The notes under the pieces: model-generated
Database searches by the model: none
What the model was told of the DNA's origin: nothing
Seen by the model: only the letters and a program-made list of their open reading frames with translations
Shown: positions 1 through 8,855 of the stretch, piece after piece
Position numbering within the stretch: the first letter of the stretch is position 1
How the letters are laid out: each line of letters starts with the position of its first letter
Position numbers and translations under genes: made by a program
Source of the DNA: Anaerolineae bacterium
GTDB taxonomy: Bacteria; Chloroflexota; Anaerolineae; 4572-78; J111
Assembly: GCA_016931895.1 (NCBI GenBank)
Contig: JAFGDY010000072.1
Coordinates: 1 to 57,006, forward strand
Reading direction: 5' to 3'
DNA length: 57,006 nt

Positions 1-768
1 AGCATTTGAATACCGATTAGCTTGACCTTTATTATCCCATATTTTCTTGTTAATGTTAAATCTTATGTCACTGCAAAAGTCGAGTATATATTTGGCGATG
101 GTTTCTTCAAAGGCCGTGATAAATTGTTCCACCGAGCGCAATTGCTCCCGCCGGAATTCCTGCGCCTCCCGTTGAAACGCTTCGGTGATGGGGGGCACCG
201 CTTTGCCCTTGACCGCATTGCGGGCCTGGCGCAGGAGCGCCGCCAGCGGCCCGGCCCCCGGCACCAGAGCCAGGGCTATTTCCGCCGCGCCTTCTACCGT
301 GCCTTCCAGGGCCTTGGCCCAATCTACGGCCCAGCGGCCCAACTCCGTCCACTCTACCGTGCTGTACACCGATTGCTCCAGCCGGTCTAAATCCTTAAGC
401 AACGCCTTTTGGTAGGGATCGGTCAATTCACCGGCCGGATAGGGCGAGCCGTCTTCTTGGCGGGGGCGCAGGGCGTCGAGCGTGCGCAGAATGAGCACCC
501 GCCACAGGGCAATTTCTTTACGGTCGTATTTCCAGGCGTTGAACCAGGCCGTGTGGTAGCCCTGGGCGTCAACCTGCTGCTTCATCAATTGCATCAGGCT
601 GGTTTTGCCGCTACCCCACCGGCCAAATACGCCAATGGTCAGGGGAGTGCTGGTGGCCGGATCAATAATCAGTTCGGCCAGGGCGTCAATGTAGGGTTGA
701 AAATCCAGGCCGTCTTTGCCGGCGGGCCGGTCGGTGAGGATGGGATATTTGGTTTGGGCTGGGGCCAT
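1..768 (-). CDS. KAP-family P-loop NTPase, N-terminal part (runs off the window)
   Basis: An open frame starts at ATG 768 with GGAGG five bases upstream and continues without a stop to base 1, so about 256 codons are visible. It carries a Walker A motif (GRWGSGKTS) followed by an FNAWKYD segment, which is the usual opening of KAP-family NTPases. These are often membrane-associated ATPases found near defence or membrane genes. The usual Walker B region (VVFIDDLDR type) should follow the EEFI/FEETIAKYI stretch, but the last ~90 bases are AT-rich and encode an unrelated-looking tail. This may be a rearrangement, an insertion or a poor sequence end. The plus-strand frames over the same bases have no recognisable protein. 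Confidence 0.75.
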   Translation of the reverse strand, partial: MAPAQTKYPILTDRPAGKDGLDFQPYIDALAELIIDPATSTPLTIGVFGRWGSGKTSLMQLMKQQVDAQGYHTAWFNAWKYDRKEIALWRVLILRTLDALRPRQEDGSPYPAGELTDPYQKALLKDLDRLEQSVYSTVEWTELGRWAVDWAKALEGTVEGAAEIALALVPGAGPLAALLRQARNAVKGKAVPPITEAFQREAQEFRREQLRSVEQFITAFEETIAKYILDFCSDIRFNINKKIWDNKGQANRYSNA

Positions 769-818
769 TGGTTCCTCCAGGGGTGGCGCAGGTTTGAACC
801 CATTATAACACAAAGCGG

Positions 819-2783
819 TTAAAACAGGTTAATGATGGCAATGACCCCCCCGGCAAGGAACAAAAAGCCCACGATACTGCCAATCACTATGGCCACAATG
901 CCGCCGGCGCCAAACTCGCCGCCTGGGCTGATCTCATCGCCCTCAAGGGCTTGTTTGACATTGCGCACAGCCTGTTGGGCGTAATATTCCCAGGAGCGCT
1001 GTCTGACCCCGGTCCAAACCCAGTTTGGCCTGGGGGTGGGAATGGTCAATTTGAGGGCGGGGCTGGCGGTTACGGCTGAAGCAACTTCTGGATGGGCTAG
1101 GGCTTGCCAGGGGCCAATGATGTAGTGGGCCGATTGAAGCACATCGGCTGAGAAGGGCTGGCCGTTCATTGTTTGAACAGCTTGCGGCGTGAGGCCCACC
1201 GGCTTAAGTTGCAGGTCCGGCAGTTCGTGCCGGAGATGTTCGATAACCGTTTGGCCCAACCGGCCCTCCTCATCGTCCATAACCACCACTACCACGTCGG
1301 CCAGCCGTTTGGCCTGGTCAGCCTGCTCCAGTTGCCCGTCTTTACGGATGGCCTGCCAGTGATACAACCAGACCCCGGCGGCTAACAGGGAAATGACCAG
1401 GGCGTCCAGCACCAGGGTAATGAAAGCGGGAGGGAGGTCCGCCCCCAGCAGGGCGGTGAGCAGATGGTACACAAACCAGCCTACACTGCCAAAAAAAGCC
1501 AGTGCAGCCACCAACATGTAAAAATAGAGGTAGATTTTGCGCGTGGTCGAACGGCGTTCTTCAACGGCGGCAGCGTCCGATTCTTTGGGCGGGGTCAGGG
1601 CCAGGGCCTGCAATTTACGCCAGAGTAACAGCCACACCGGCAAACCGATAATGGTCATGGCGGTAAAGATAGACACTTGCTCGCGGTAGAAAGAGAAGCC
1701 AATCGCCGCCGGGGTGGTCAGCAGGTCAATGAGGATACTGAGCAACCCCACCAGGCCGCTCAACAGCACGGCCAGGCCAATGGCTGCTACCAGGTAAGCG
1801 TAAATCCGGCGCACACTGGCCTGGCGCGGCGCTTCAGGGGCGCGTTCGGCGTCTTGATGGAGAACATACCAGTGATAGGCCCACAAAACGCCACCCACAA
1901 TCACCAGGGGTAGCGGTCCGCTCAATTGGCTCAGCAGCGGTTCTTTGGCCGGCGGCGCGCCCAGGGCCAGTTCAATGAAACGTTTGAAAAGGGTGCTGGC
2001 GCTGGCCACGGCCATCACCGAGAAGACAAAAATATTCAAATAAAGATAGACTTTGCGTAAAACGGAGCGTTCTTCGAGCGGGCTGCCGGTGAAGAAGGCG
2101 CGTTGCAACACAAGCCAATGGCCCACCCACACCCCGCAGCCCACCAGCAATTGGGCGCTGCCGTTGGCTACCGGGGTGCGCCAGTTAAGGCCGGTGGCCA
2201 AAGCTTGCATGAGGGTTCCCAGCAAGCCAATTGCGCCCAGGCTGATCATCACCACTCCGGCCTGGGCAAAGGCCAGCAGATAAAGCCGGCGAATTCCCAG
2301 AAGATCTTCGCGGGGCGGGGTGAGGCGGTTATCGCTTTGTAACTGCCGCCAGAGGTAAAACCAGATCATGCCCCACACCACAATGGCCGCCAGGTGTTCG
2401 GCCGTGGTCAGGTTGTAGGGGTAATAAGTTTGGTGGACCCCGCCGAGCAGGTTGAGCAAGGCGTTGTCAAGCAAACGATAGATATTGCTGATAATGGGCG
2501 TGGCCCCGGTAGCCATTACTACGCCAAAAAATATGCGACGGATGGTTGAGCCGCGTTCGGCCTCATCCCTGGCGGCCAGGCGTTGGGCAATGAGCCAGTG
2601 GAACAGGAAAATGGGCAGGCCCACGATAATGGCGGCCAACAGGGAGGCCAGGGCGATAATTTGGCCCTGGCCAATCTCCTGGCTCACAATCAGCCGGATC
2701 AGGCCAATGATGGCCCAGGCTATGACGGTTAAACTGATGGCCGACACCAGATATAGGTAAATGCGTTGGAGGGTTTGCATCAT
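819..2783 (-). CDS. Six-repeat DUF5671-like integral membrane protein
   Basis: A 654-residue, very hydrophobic protein. A unit of about 80 residues recurs six times, beginning near residues 7, 82, 165, 242, 324 and 414. Each opens with a basic R(R/K)(I/L)YLY-type motif, continues with two or three membrane segments and ends with a W-rich cytoplasmic turn (HWLIAQR, GHWLVLQR, YHWYVLHQD). This matches the DUF5671 type of repeat seen in Chloroflexota proteins. A soluble segment (~490-610) contains a VVVVMDDEEGRLG stretch and is followed by a final membrane helix. AGGAG precedes tandem ATGs. Function is unknown. It is followed on the same strand by the KAP NTPase, which may be co-transcribed. Confidence 0.75.
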   Translation of the reverse strand: MMQTLQRIYLYLVSAISLTVIAWAIIGLIRLIVSQEIGQGQIIALASLLAAIIVGLPIFLFHWLIAQRLAARDEAERGSTIRRIFFGVVMATGATPIISNIYRLLDNALLNLLGGVHQTYYPYNLTTAEHLAAIVVWGMIWFYLWRQLQSDNRLTPPREDLLGIRRLYLLAFAQAGVVMISLGAIGLLGTLMQALATGLNWRTPVANGSAQLLVGCGVWVGHWLVLQRAFFTGSPLEERSVLRKVYLYLNIFVFSVMAVASASTLFKRFIELALGAPPAKEPLLSQLSGPLPLVIVGGVLWAYHWYVLHQDAERAPEAPRQASVRRIYAYLVAAIGLAVLLSGLVGLLSILIDLLTTPAAIGFSFYREQVSIFTAMTIIGLPVWLLLWRKLQALALTPPKESDAAAVEERRSTTRKIYLYFYMLVAALAFFGSVGWFVYHLLTALLGADLPPAFITLVLDALVISLLAAGVWLYHWQAIRKDGQLEQADQAKRLADVVVVVMDDEEGRLGQTVIEHLRHELPDLQLKPVGLTPQAVQTMNGQPFSADVLQSAHYIIGPWQALAHPEVASAVTASPALKLTIPTPRPNWVWTGVRQRSWEYYAQQAVRNVKQALEGDEISPGGEFGAGGIVAIVIGSIVGFLFLAGGVIAIINLF

Positions 2784-2872
2784 TATTCTCCTGAAAAATA
2801 GTAAGGGTTAAAAGGCAGGAGGAGAGGCAGACAGAGGGCACACATTCCTGCGTTCCGAATCTTTTGCCCTAC

Positions 2873-3349
2873 TTAATCCTTATTCTCTTCCTCATTCCAA
2901 TCATAGCCCCAGTAAGGATAGGGGTATTCAATCACCTGCCAGTTGCCGCCGCCGGCGCGGCGTAGATAAACGGTTTCCTCCCTGGTGTAGTGGCCGCGCT
3001 CAAAAGGCCCGCCGCCGCTATAGGTGGTAATGGATACTTCCACCCTGGCCCGTTCGCCGTTGATGCTGCTCCGGCCAATTTGCAGCGAGGCTTCTGAACC
3101 GTTGTCTACCGTGCGGATGAATTCGTCGAGGTCCGGTTTGGATTTGAGTTCATCCGAAAGATAGCCGTAGGCTTTTTCAAACTCCCCGCGTTGGATGGCC
3201 AGAAAGTAGTTATGCACCACGCTGGCCGGGGTATCGTCGGCAATGTAATCTTCTTGTCGGCCGCTGCGGGCCAGCACCATGATCACCGCGATGATCACCA
3301 GGAGCAGGATGCCAATGACAATGCCGATGAGAAATCTGTCGTTTTTCAT
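2873..3349 (-). CDS. Small membrane-anchored NTF2-like (DUF4878-type) protein
   Basis: A 158-residue protein with one N-terminal membrane helix (about residues 7-27) followed by a globular domain. The segment ASVVHNYFLAIQRGEFEKAY and the later strand-rich part ending in W-x-V-I-E resemble the NTF2-like/DUF4878 fold of lipoproteins and small anchored proteins. AAAGGAG lies seven bases before the ATG. The DUF5671 gene follows downstream on the same strand, about 90 bases away. The specific role is unknown. Confidence 0.65.
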   Translation of the reverse strand: MKNDRFLIGIVIGILLLVIIAVIMVLARSGRQEDYIADDTPASVVHNYFLAIQRGEFEKAYGYLSDELKSKPDLDEFIRTVDNGSEASLQIGRSSINGERARVEVSITTYSGGGPFERGHYTREETVYLRRAGGGNWQVIEYPYPYWGYDWNEEENKD

Positions 3350-3453
3350 TGCTTATCTCCTTTGCCAATCTTTTACCAGTATAACATTAAAATGGATGGT
3401 TGTAACCTATCAAAAGTTAGGTTGTGCGGGTAAAGGAATGAGCAAAAGGCGTG

Positions 3454-4884
3454 TTATGCCCCAGGCATTGCCGCTACGGGATACTCAATGCGGGCGCGGG
3501 CCACGGCCAGGCCGTCAACGGCCAAGACGGTAAAGTGGATGTTGTGACAGTAGGTAAATGTGTCGCCAACCTGGGGCACGCGGCCCAAGCCGGTCATGAT
3601 CAGGCCGCCAATGGTCTCAATGTAGGGCAGGTTTTCTGTGCAGCCCAAATTGAGGTGTTCTTGCAAATCCTCAATTAAATAATCCCCCGCTACCTCAAGC
3701 ACCCCGGGCGCAATTTGAACCAGCGGTTCGCTTTCCAGGTCAAACTCATCCCGCACTTCACCCACCACTTCTTCCACCAGGTCTTCCAGGGTGACGATCC
3801 CGGCGGTGCCGCCAAACTCGTCGAGGACAATGGCAAAATGGATGCGCCGGCGTTTGAAGGTGGTCAATAGGTTTTCCACCGGGTAATGTTCGGGCACTAC
3901 CGGCACGGGCCGGAGCACCAGGCGAATATCAAACGCGCCTTTGGAACGAGCCTGGTAACGCACCAAGTCTTTGATGTGCAGGATGCCAATAATCTGATCC
4001 AGGTTTTCTTCGTAAACAGGCAGACGACTGTATGGACTTTCGGCCATTTGTTTAAGCAAATCGGGCCAGGGAGTATCGTGGGCAACCGCTTCCACTTTAG
4101 GCCGGGGGGTCATTACCTGTTGGACCTGCCGTTTGCCAAAATCAAAAATATTCCGAATAATTTCTTCTTCGTTTGGGTTCAACAGACCGCCTTCAACACT
4201 TTCTGAGACCAGCAGCTCCAATTCTTCGGGAGAATGGAGTCGGGCGCCTGTTTCAGCCGGGGGAATACGCAAGAGGTACAGTAAAGCGTTGCCGACGCCG
4301 TTGAGCAAATACACCGGCACGGCAAAAATAAACTCCATCAGGCGCATGGGTTGGGCGGCAAAAAAGGCGGCCCGATTGGGCGCGGCCAGGGCCAAAGACT
4401 TGGGCACCATTTCGCCCAGAACGACGTGCAAATAGGTGAGAAAACTGACGGCCAGCACATAACCAAATGTAGTGATCAGAGCATCATGCGGGTCAATGCC
4501 CAGGAGCCGGCCCAGATAAGGTTCAAGAAAATGAGAGATCTGCGCCTCGCCGTACATGCCCAGGCCAAGCGAAGCCACGGTGATGCCCAACTGGGCCGTG
4601 GCAATGTAGCGATTTTGTTGGGGCAGGGAACGTAAAATGGTCAAAATGTGGCCGGCCGGTTTATGCCCCTGGTTGGCCAGTTGTTCCATCTGGCTGGGCC
4701 TGACGCCTATGAGGGCGAACTCGGCCAGCACAAAAAGGCCGTTGAGCATGACCAGCAGAATAATAGCCAGCGAAGGAATGACCAGGGTATCAAGGCCGGG
4801 CAGGTCTTGGGCAGCGGTGACGGCGGCCGCCAGGAAAAAAACGGGCAGCGGCAGGCTTAAAGCCGGCAGTAAAAGTTTACTCAT
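3454..4884 (-). CDS. CorC/HlyC-type (CNNM-like) membrane protein with CBS pair, second copy
   Basis: The DUF21 membrane domain (about residues 25-200, with the LNGLFVLAEFALIGVRPSQ segment) is followed by two CBS domains (MTPRPKVEAV..., then VVPEHYPVENLL...) and a C-terminal CorC_HlyC domain (DEFGGTAGIVTLEDLVEE, then the EV/AGD fold). The family includes CorC/YtfL and eukaryotic CNNM proteins and is linked to magnesium or other cation efflux. The likely start is ATG 4884, which overlaps the stop of the upstream paralogue by 8 bases (ATGAGTAA). An in-frame ATG at 4905 is possible but has no ribosome binding site. Translational coupling with the paralogue suggests the two act as a heteromer. Confidence 0.88.
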   Translation of the reverse strand: MSKLLLPALSLPLPVFFLAAAVTAAQDLPGLDTLVIPSLAIILLVMLNGLFVLAEFALIGVRPSQMEQLANQGHKPAGHILTILRSLPQQNRYIATAQLGITVASLGLGMYGEAQISHFLEPYLGRLLGIDPHDALITTFGYVLAVSFLTYLHVVLGEMVPKSLALAAPNRAAFFAAQPMRLMEFIFAVPVYLLNGVGNALLYLLRIPPAETGARLHSPEELELLVSESVEGGLLNPNEEEIIRNIFDFGKRQVQQVMTPRPKVEAVAHDTPWPDLLKQMAESPYSRLPVYEENLDQIIGILHIKDLVRYQARSKGAFDIRLVLRPVPVVPEHYPVENLLTTFKRRRIHFAIVLDEFGGTAGIVTLEDLVEEVVGEVRDEFDLESEPLVQIAPGVLEVAGDYLIEDLQEHLNLGCTENLPYIETIGGLIMTGLGRVPQVGDTFTYCHNIHFTVLAVDGLAVARARIEYPVAAMPGA

Positions 4885-6220
4885 CACTCCCCACTTCCCA
4901 TTCATTGATGTGGGGCTGCGCGCCGGGGCGCAGTTGCAGCGAAACCTCGGTGATGCTGCGCGTGTCTATGGCTTCTACCCTAATTTTGATGCCCGACGTG
5001 CCAATGGCGGCTTCGTCGCCAACCACCGGCAGGCGGCCCAGGGCGCTAAAAACAAGCCCGCCCAGGGTGTCGGCTTCGTCATCGGGCAGCGCCAGCCCCA
5101 GATATTCATTAACGTCCGTCACCAGCAGGTCGGCCCGCAGGTGAATCCGGCCTCCCGCCTCGGCCGAGATCAACGGCAGTTCGTCGTCAAATTCATCCTG
5201 AAGCTCGCCAAAAATTTCCTCAATCAGGTCTTCAAAGGTGATCAGGCCCGCCGTGCCGCCGTACTCATCCAGCACAATGGCCATGTACTGGCGCTGCTCA
5301 TTCAGCGTGGCCCAAACATCGGCCACGGGCAGCGTTTCGGGCACATAAACCACTTCCCGCACCACTTCTTGAGGATGCTGCTGGCCGGCCAATCGCAGGC
5401 GAAATAGGTCTTTAACATGCACAAAACCAACAAGGTCGTCTATACGGGTTTGGTAAAGGGGTATCCGGGAAAGACCGGCCTGGCAGGCCCGCTCCAGCAG
5501 GTCGTCAACGGAGCTGTCAACGGGGGCGGCAGTCAACCGGGTGCGAGGAACCATCACCTGGCGGGCCAGCAGTTCGCGCAGGCGAAAGGCGTTGCGCAAC
5601 ATTTGTTGTTCCCCTTCATCAAGCAGCCCACCTTGGTAACTTTCGCCCACCAACAGCTCAATCTCTCCGGGAGAATGAACGTGGTGGTGAGGGCCATGTT
5701 GTTTGATCCCCATTACTTTGAGTATTAAATTTCCGCTGCCGTTCAACAGCCAGATAAAGGGGCGGAGGATAACCAGGGACCACTGCATGGGGATGGTGAC
5801 CATCAGGGCCATCCGTTCGGGGTAAAGCAGGGCTATTGATTTGGGGAACAGCTCGCCCAGAACAACCTGCAAGATTGTCAGACAGATAAGCACGGTGGTA
5901 GCGGCAATAGAATATGCCGCTGCTTCAGCCAGATGGCCCAATTTGCCCAGCAGCGGGGTAATGGCGTTTTGGCCGTAAGCGCCCAGCGCCAGCGAGGATA
6001 CGGTGATGCCTACCTGGCAGGCCGCAATATAATCGTCCAATAACGTGGTGTTTTCAACAATCGGGCGCAATATTCTGGCCAAGCGATGGCCCTCGCCGGC
6101 CATTTGATTGATGCGGGTTTTGCGGGAACTGACGGTGGCAAATTCAGCCGCCACGTACAGGGCGTTGGCTGAAACCAGCAGGGTAATAACGGCTATGACC
6201 AGGATGATTGAGATCAACAT
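4877..6220 (-). CDS. CorC/HlyC-type (CNNM-like) membrane protein with CBS pair, first copy
   Basis: A 447-residue paralogue of the next gene with the same order of domains: DUF21 membrane domain with four helices, a CBS pair (MVPRTRLTAAPVDSSVDDLL..., then VVYVPETLPVADVWATLNE) and a CorC_HlyC domain (DEYGGTAGLITFEDLIEEIFGE). The family is associated with magnesium/cation homeostasis. Tandem pairs of unequal copies are common in bacteria. It overlaps the downstream copy by 8 bases and lies 30 bases after the cation diffusion facilitator, so the three may form a metal-transport operon. The ribosome binding site is weak. Confidence 0.88.
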   Translation of the reverse strand: MLISIILVIAVITLLVSANALYVAAEFATVSSRKTRINQMAGEGHRLARILRPIVENTTLLDDYIAACQVGITVSSLALGAYGQNAITPLLGKLGHLAEAAAYSIAATTVLICLTILQVVLGELFPKSIALLYPERMALMVTIPMQWSLVILRPFIWLLNGSGNLILKVMGIKQHGPHHHVHSPGEIELLVGESYQGGLLDEGEQQMLRNAFRLRELLARQVMVPRTRLTAAPVDSSVDDLLERACQAGLSRIPLYQTRIDDLVGFVHVKDLFRLRLAGQQHPQEVVREVVYVPETLPVADVWATLNEQRQYMAIVLDEYGGTAGLITFEDLIEEIFGELQDEFDDELPLISAEAGGRIHLRADLLVTDVNEYLGLALPDDEADTLGGLVFSALGRLPVVGDEAAIGTSGIKIRVEAIDTRSITEVSLQLRPGAQPHINEWEVGSDE

Positions 6221-6250
6221 TTTAAGCCTAAAAGGATCGGGGTTATTTTA

Positions 6251-7153
6251 TCAAGAGAATTGAGCCGGCTCCACATGGACCACTACATCCTGGATCTCAA
6301 GTTCGGCCTGCAAACGGTCTTGCACCTGGTGCCCCAGATAATGCGCTTGAGTCAGCGACAAACGGCCATCCACCTGAATGTGCAAATCCAAATAGGTAGC
6401 CTGATCGGCGCCCCGGCTGCGGATTTTGTGGCAAGATTCAACCCCTTCAACCGACAGGGCGATTTTTTCTACCAGGGCCGGGTCAACCACAGCGCTATCG
6501 GCCAGCACGCCTGTGGCCCGTTGAATAATTTGCCAGCCAATCCGGCCAATCGCGGCCACAATAAATAACGCCACCGCCGCGTCAACCCAGGCCCAGCCCA
6601 ATTTTACGGCCGCCAGGCCGGCAATGACCGAAACCGAAACAAAAATATCTGAACGGGTATGGGCGGCATCGGCCAGCAACAGGCTGCTTTTCAGTCGCTG
6701 CCCCTGGCGGCTTTCGTAGGATGACACCCACCAGTTCAGGCCAATGGTCACAAACACCACGGCAAAACTTACCACGGTCACTTGGGGGCTGCTGCCTTCA
6801 ACCAGGCGGGTAAAGGCGCTTTTGATCACGTTCCAACTACTGAACAGTAACAACAGGCCGATGCCCAGGGTGGCGAACGTTTCAAATTTTTGATGCCCGT
6901 AGGGATGGGTTTCATCGGGCGGGCGTTCGGCAATGGTCAAACCAACCAGGCCAATAACGTTTGACGAACCATCCAGGGTGGAGTGAAAGCCATCGGCCAT
7001 CATGCTGATTGAGCCGGTAACTGCGCCCACGGCAATTTTGGCCCCGGCCACCAGCAGGTTGAGGCCCAGGATTTTCCAGAGAACTCGTTTGACTTGAGGC
7101 GAAGAGGGGGTGGTTTTTGGCGAGCGAGATGGAGGGATATTGGGGGTGACCAT
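6251..7153 (-). CDS. Cation diffusion facilitator (CDF) family metal transporter
   Basis: A 300-residue inner-membrane metal/proton antiporter of the CDF (ZitB/FieF-like) family. The six-helix membrane domain contains both binding-site signatures: DGFHSTLD in helix 2 and DAAHTRSD in helix 5 (H-x-x-x-D each). The HPYGHQKFE loop typical of the family lies between them. The soluble C-terminal domain (from about residue 210) carries the ferredoxin-like dimerisation fold with HIQVDGRLSL. It starts six bases after the SsnA gene, and the stop of that gene lies inside the spacer with a GGGAG. The substrate metal cannot be read from sequence; Fe, Zn or Mn are typical. Confidence 0.9.
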   Translation of the reverse strand: MVTPNIPPSRSPKTTPSSPQVKRVLWKILGLNLLVAGAKIAVGAVTGSISMMADGFHSTLDGSSNVIGLVGLTIAERPPDETHPYGHQKFETFATLGIGLLLLFSSWNVIKSAFTRLVEGSSPQVTVVSFAVVFVTIGLNWWVSSYESRQGQRLKSSLLLADAAHTRSDIFVSVSVIAGLAAVKLGWAWVDAAVALFIVAAIGRIGWQIIQRATGVLADSAVVDPALVEKIALSVEGVESCHKIRSRGADQATYLDLHIQVDGRLSLTQAHYLGHQVQDRLQAELEIQDVVVHVEPAQFS

Positions 7154-7159
7154 ATCCGG

Positions 7160-8497
7160 TTACATCTCCCTCACCCGTTGCCAAACTGTTGTAGCCAACT
7201 GAGTAGCTTTTTCCGCGATAGCAACCTCATCCAGGGTCAAAACCTCACGATTTTTCATTAGCATTTGTCCCCCGGCAATGGTGTGGGTCACGTGGCTGCC
7301 GTCCATGCCAAAAACCAGGTGCCAGGGATAGTTGGCGTCGGTGAGGGGGGTATAGGGCACGTAGTCCAGCAGAATGATGTCGGCAAATGCGCCGGGAGTT
7401 AGAGCGCCAACCGGCTTGGGGAAGAACAAGGCGGCAATGGCGGCGTTATTGTTAAAGGCTATTTCCATCAGGCGGTCGCCGGGCATCACCCGGGGGTCGC
7501 CTTTGTTGATCCGGTGCAGCAAGTAGGCGGTGTGGATTTCGGTGAACATGTTGTTAGTAAACCCATCGTTGCCCAGGCCCACGGTAATGCCTTTATTGAG
7601 CATTTTCTCCACCTCGGCCACGCCTACGGCGTTATTCATATTGCTGCGGGGCTGGTGACTGACTTTGGTTTGGGTGGCCCGGAAAGCGTCCATTTCATAG
7701 GCGTCTACGTGAATGGCGTGCGCGACCAGTGTTTTTGGGCCCAAAATGCCGCGTTTCTCCAGCCGTTCGGCCACGCGCAGGTTGTACTTTTTAAGGCTGT
7801 CGGCTTCATCGGCCTTGTCTTCGGCCACGTGGATGTGAAAGCCGGTGTTCAAGCCCTGGGCGGCCTCTACGCAAGCGGCCAGCGTGCCGTCGCTCACGGT
7901 AAAAGACGCGTGCAAGCCAAATGAGCCTCCCAACTTGGGGTTGGGCTGGGCCTGTAATTTTTTGAGAAACCGCGCATTTTCCACAATGCCGGCCGCAGCT
8001 CCGCCTAATCCATTCCGGTCGGTCACCTCATAACAGAGGCCAGCCCGCAGCCCAGACTCAACCACCGCTTCGGCCAGCGCGTCAAGCGAACCGTCAATGT
8101 GGTTAGGGCTGGCATGGTGATCAATCAGCGTGGTGGCGCCGTGGCGAATGGCGTCAACCAGGGCCACCAGGGCGCTGTATTTGCTGTCTTCCAGGGTCAG
8201 GGCGCGGTCAATTTTCCACCACAACCTTTCCAAGATTTGCATAAAGTTTTTGGGCGGTTCGCCGGGAATAGCCATACCGCGGGCAAACGCGCCGTAAAAA
8301 TGGGTATGGGCGCAGATCAAACCGGGCATAACAATTTTGCCGCCCGCGTCCAATTTTTTGGCATGGGGGTATTTGCCGGCCAGGTCGGCTGTGCGGCCTA
8401 CTTCAATAATTGTATCGTCTTCATAGTAAACAGCCCCGTAAGGCAAAACCTTTTTGTCATCGCCAAAGGTGAGAACCGTGCCATTTGTAATTAACAT
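7160..8497 (-). CDS. ssnA: SsnA-family putative aminohydrolase
   Basis: A 445-residue amidohydrolase-superfamily enzyme of the SsnA/chlorohydrolase branch. Metal-binding signatures are visible in order: HTHFYG after the PGLICA segment, HIHVAED in the middle, HAIHVD, and GLGNDGF with the catalytic Asp. SsnA proteins are related to guanine/chloro-triazine deaminases, and in several bacteria their genes lie near selenium-dependent molybdenum hydroxylase genes. No such gene is visible here, but a selenoprotein is encoded elsewhere in the window. GAGG lies five bases before the ATG. It is probably cytoplasmic. The substrate is unknown. Confidence 0.85.
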   Translation of the reverse strand: MLITNGTVLTFGDDKKVLPYGAVYYEDDTIIEVGRTADLAGKYPHAKKLDAGGKIVMPGLICAHTHFYGAFARGMAIPGEPPKNFMQILERLWWKIDRALTLEDSKYSALVALVDAIRHGATTLIDHHASPNHIDGSLDALAEAVVESGLRAGLCYEVTDRNGLGGAAAGIVENARFLKKLQAQPNPKLGGSFGLHASFTVSDGTLAACVEAAQGLNTGFHIHVAEDKADEADSLKKYNLRVAERLEKRGILGPKTLVAHAIHVDAYEMDAFRATQTKVSHQPRSNMNNAVGVAEVEKMLNKGITVGLGNDGFTNNMFTEIHTAYLLHRINKGDPRVMPGDRLMEIAFNNNAAIAALFFPKPVGALTPGAFADIILLDYVPYTPLTDANYPWHLVFGMDGSHVTHTIAGGQMLMKNREVLTLDEVAIAEKATQLATTVWQRVREM

Positions 8498-8855
8498 GTT
8501 AACCTCTTTGTTATGGTGATGATGTCATTTTAATCCGGTGAGGGGATAAGGTCAATTCATAGGGTTGGGGAGGGGACGTTTATATTTGCTACACGCCCCG
8601 CTTGGGTTATAATGCGCTGTCCCCTTAAAAATTGTGAATTGTGAATTGTGAATGATTAATTATTAATTTTTTGTTTTTGGCCGCGCCCTAACCTGGGCAA
8701 GCCGGAACCAAAAAAGGGTTTTTACCACAAAAGGCACAAAGAATCTTGGTGATTTCGTGCTCTTGGTGGCTTTGTGGTTAATATTCTTGTCCAAAAAGCA
8801 CGGATGCAACGGCTAAGGTACAACGCCGGGGACCACTTTTTAGTTGAGGTAAAGG
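8498..8855. repeat. Gene-free spacer with two dispersed-repeat relics
   Basis: This spacer of about 360 bases lies between divergent genes. At 8631-8662 an 8-base unit (ATTGTGAA type) is repeated three times and runs into ATGATTAATT. The same block occurs in reverse complement at 56850-56890. At 8722-8780 the arms TTACCACAAAAGGCACAAAG and CTTGGTGGCTTTGTGGTTA form an imperfect inverted repeat around a short centre, a type of palindromic repeat frequent in environmental Chloroflexota and cyanobacterial genomes. No coding region is supported. The glycosyltransferase promoter must lie here, but I cannot place it. Confidence 0.55.

Noticed and set aside
22-822. Plus-strand frames over the left edge
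   Set aside because: They oppose a minus-strand frame with a Walker A motif, ribosome binding site and KAP-like sequence.
8631-8662. CRISPR array or Rex operator
   Set aside because: The units are 8 bases with no spacers, and they are direct rather than palindromic as a Rex box would be.
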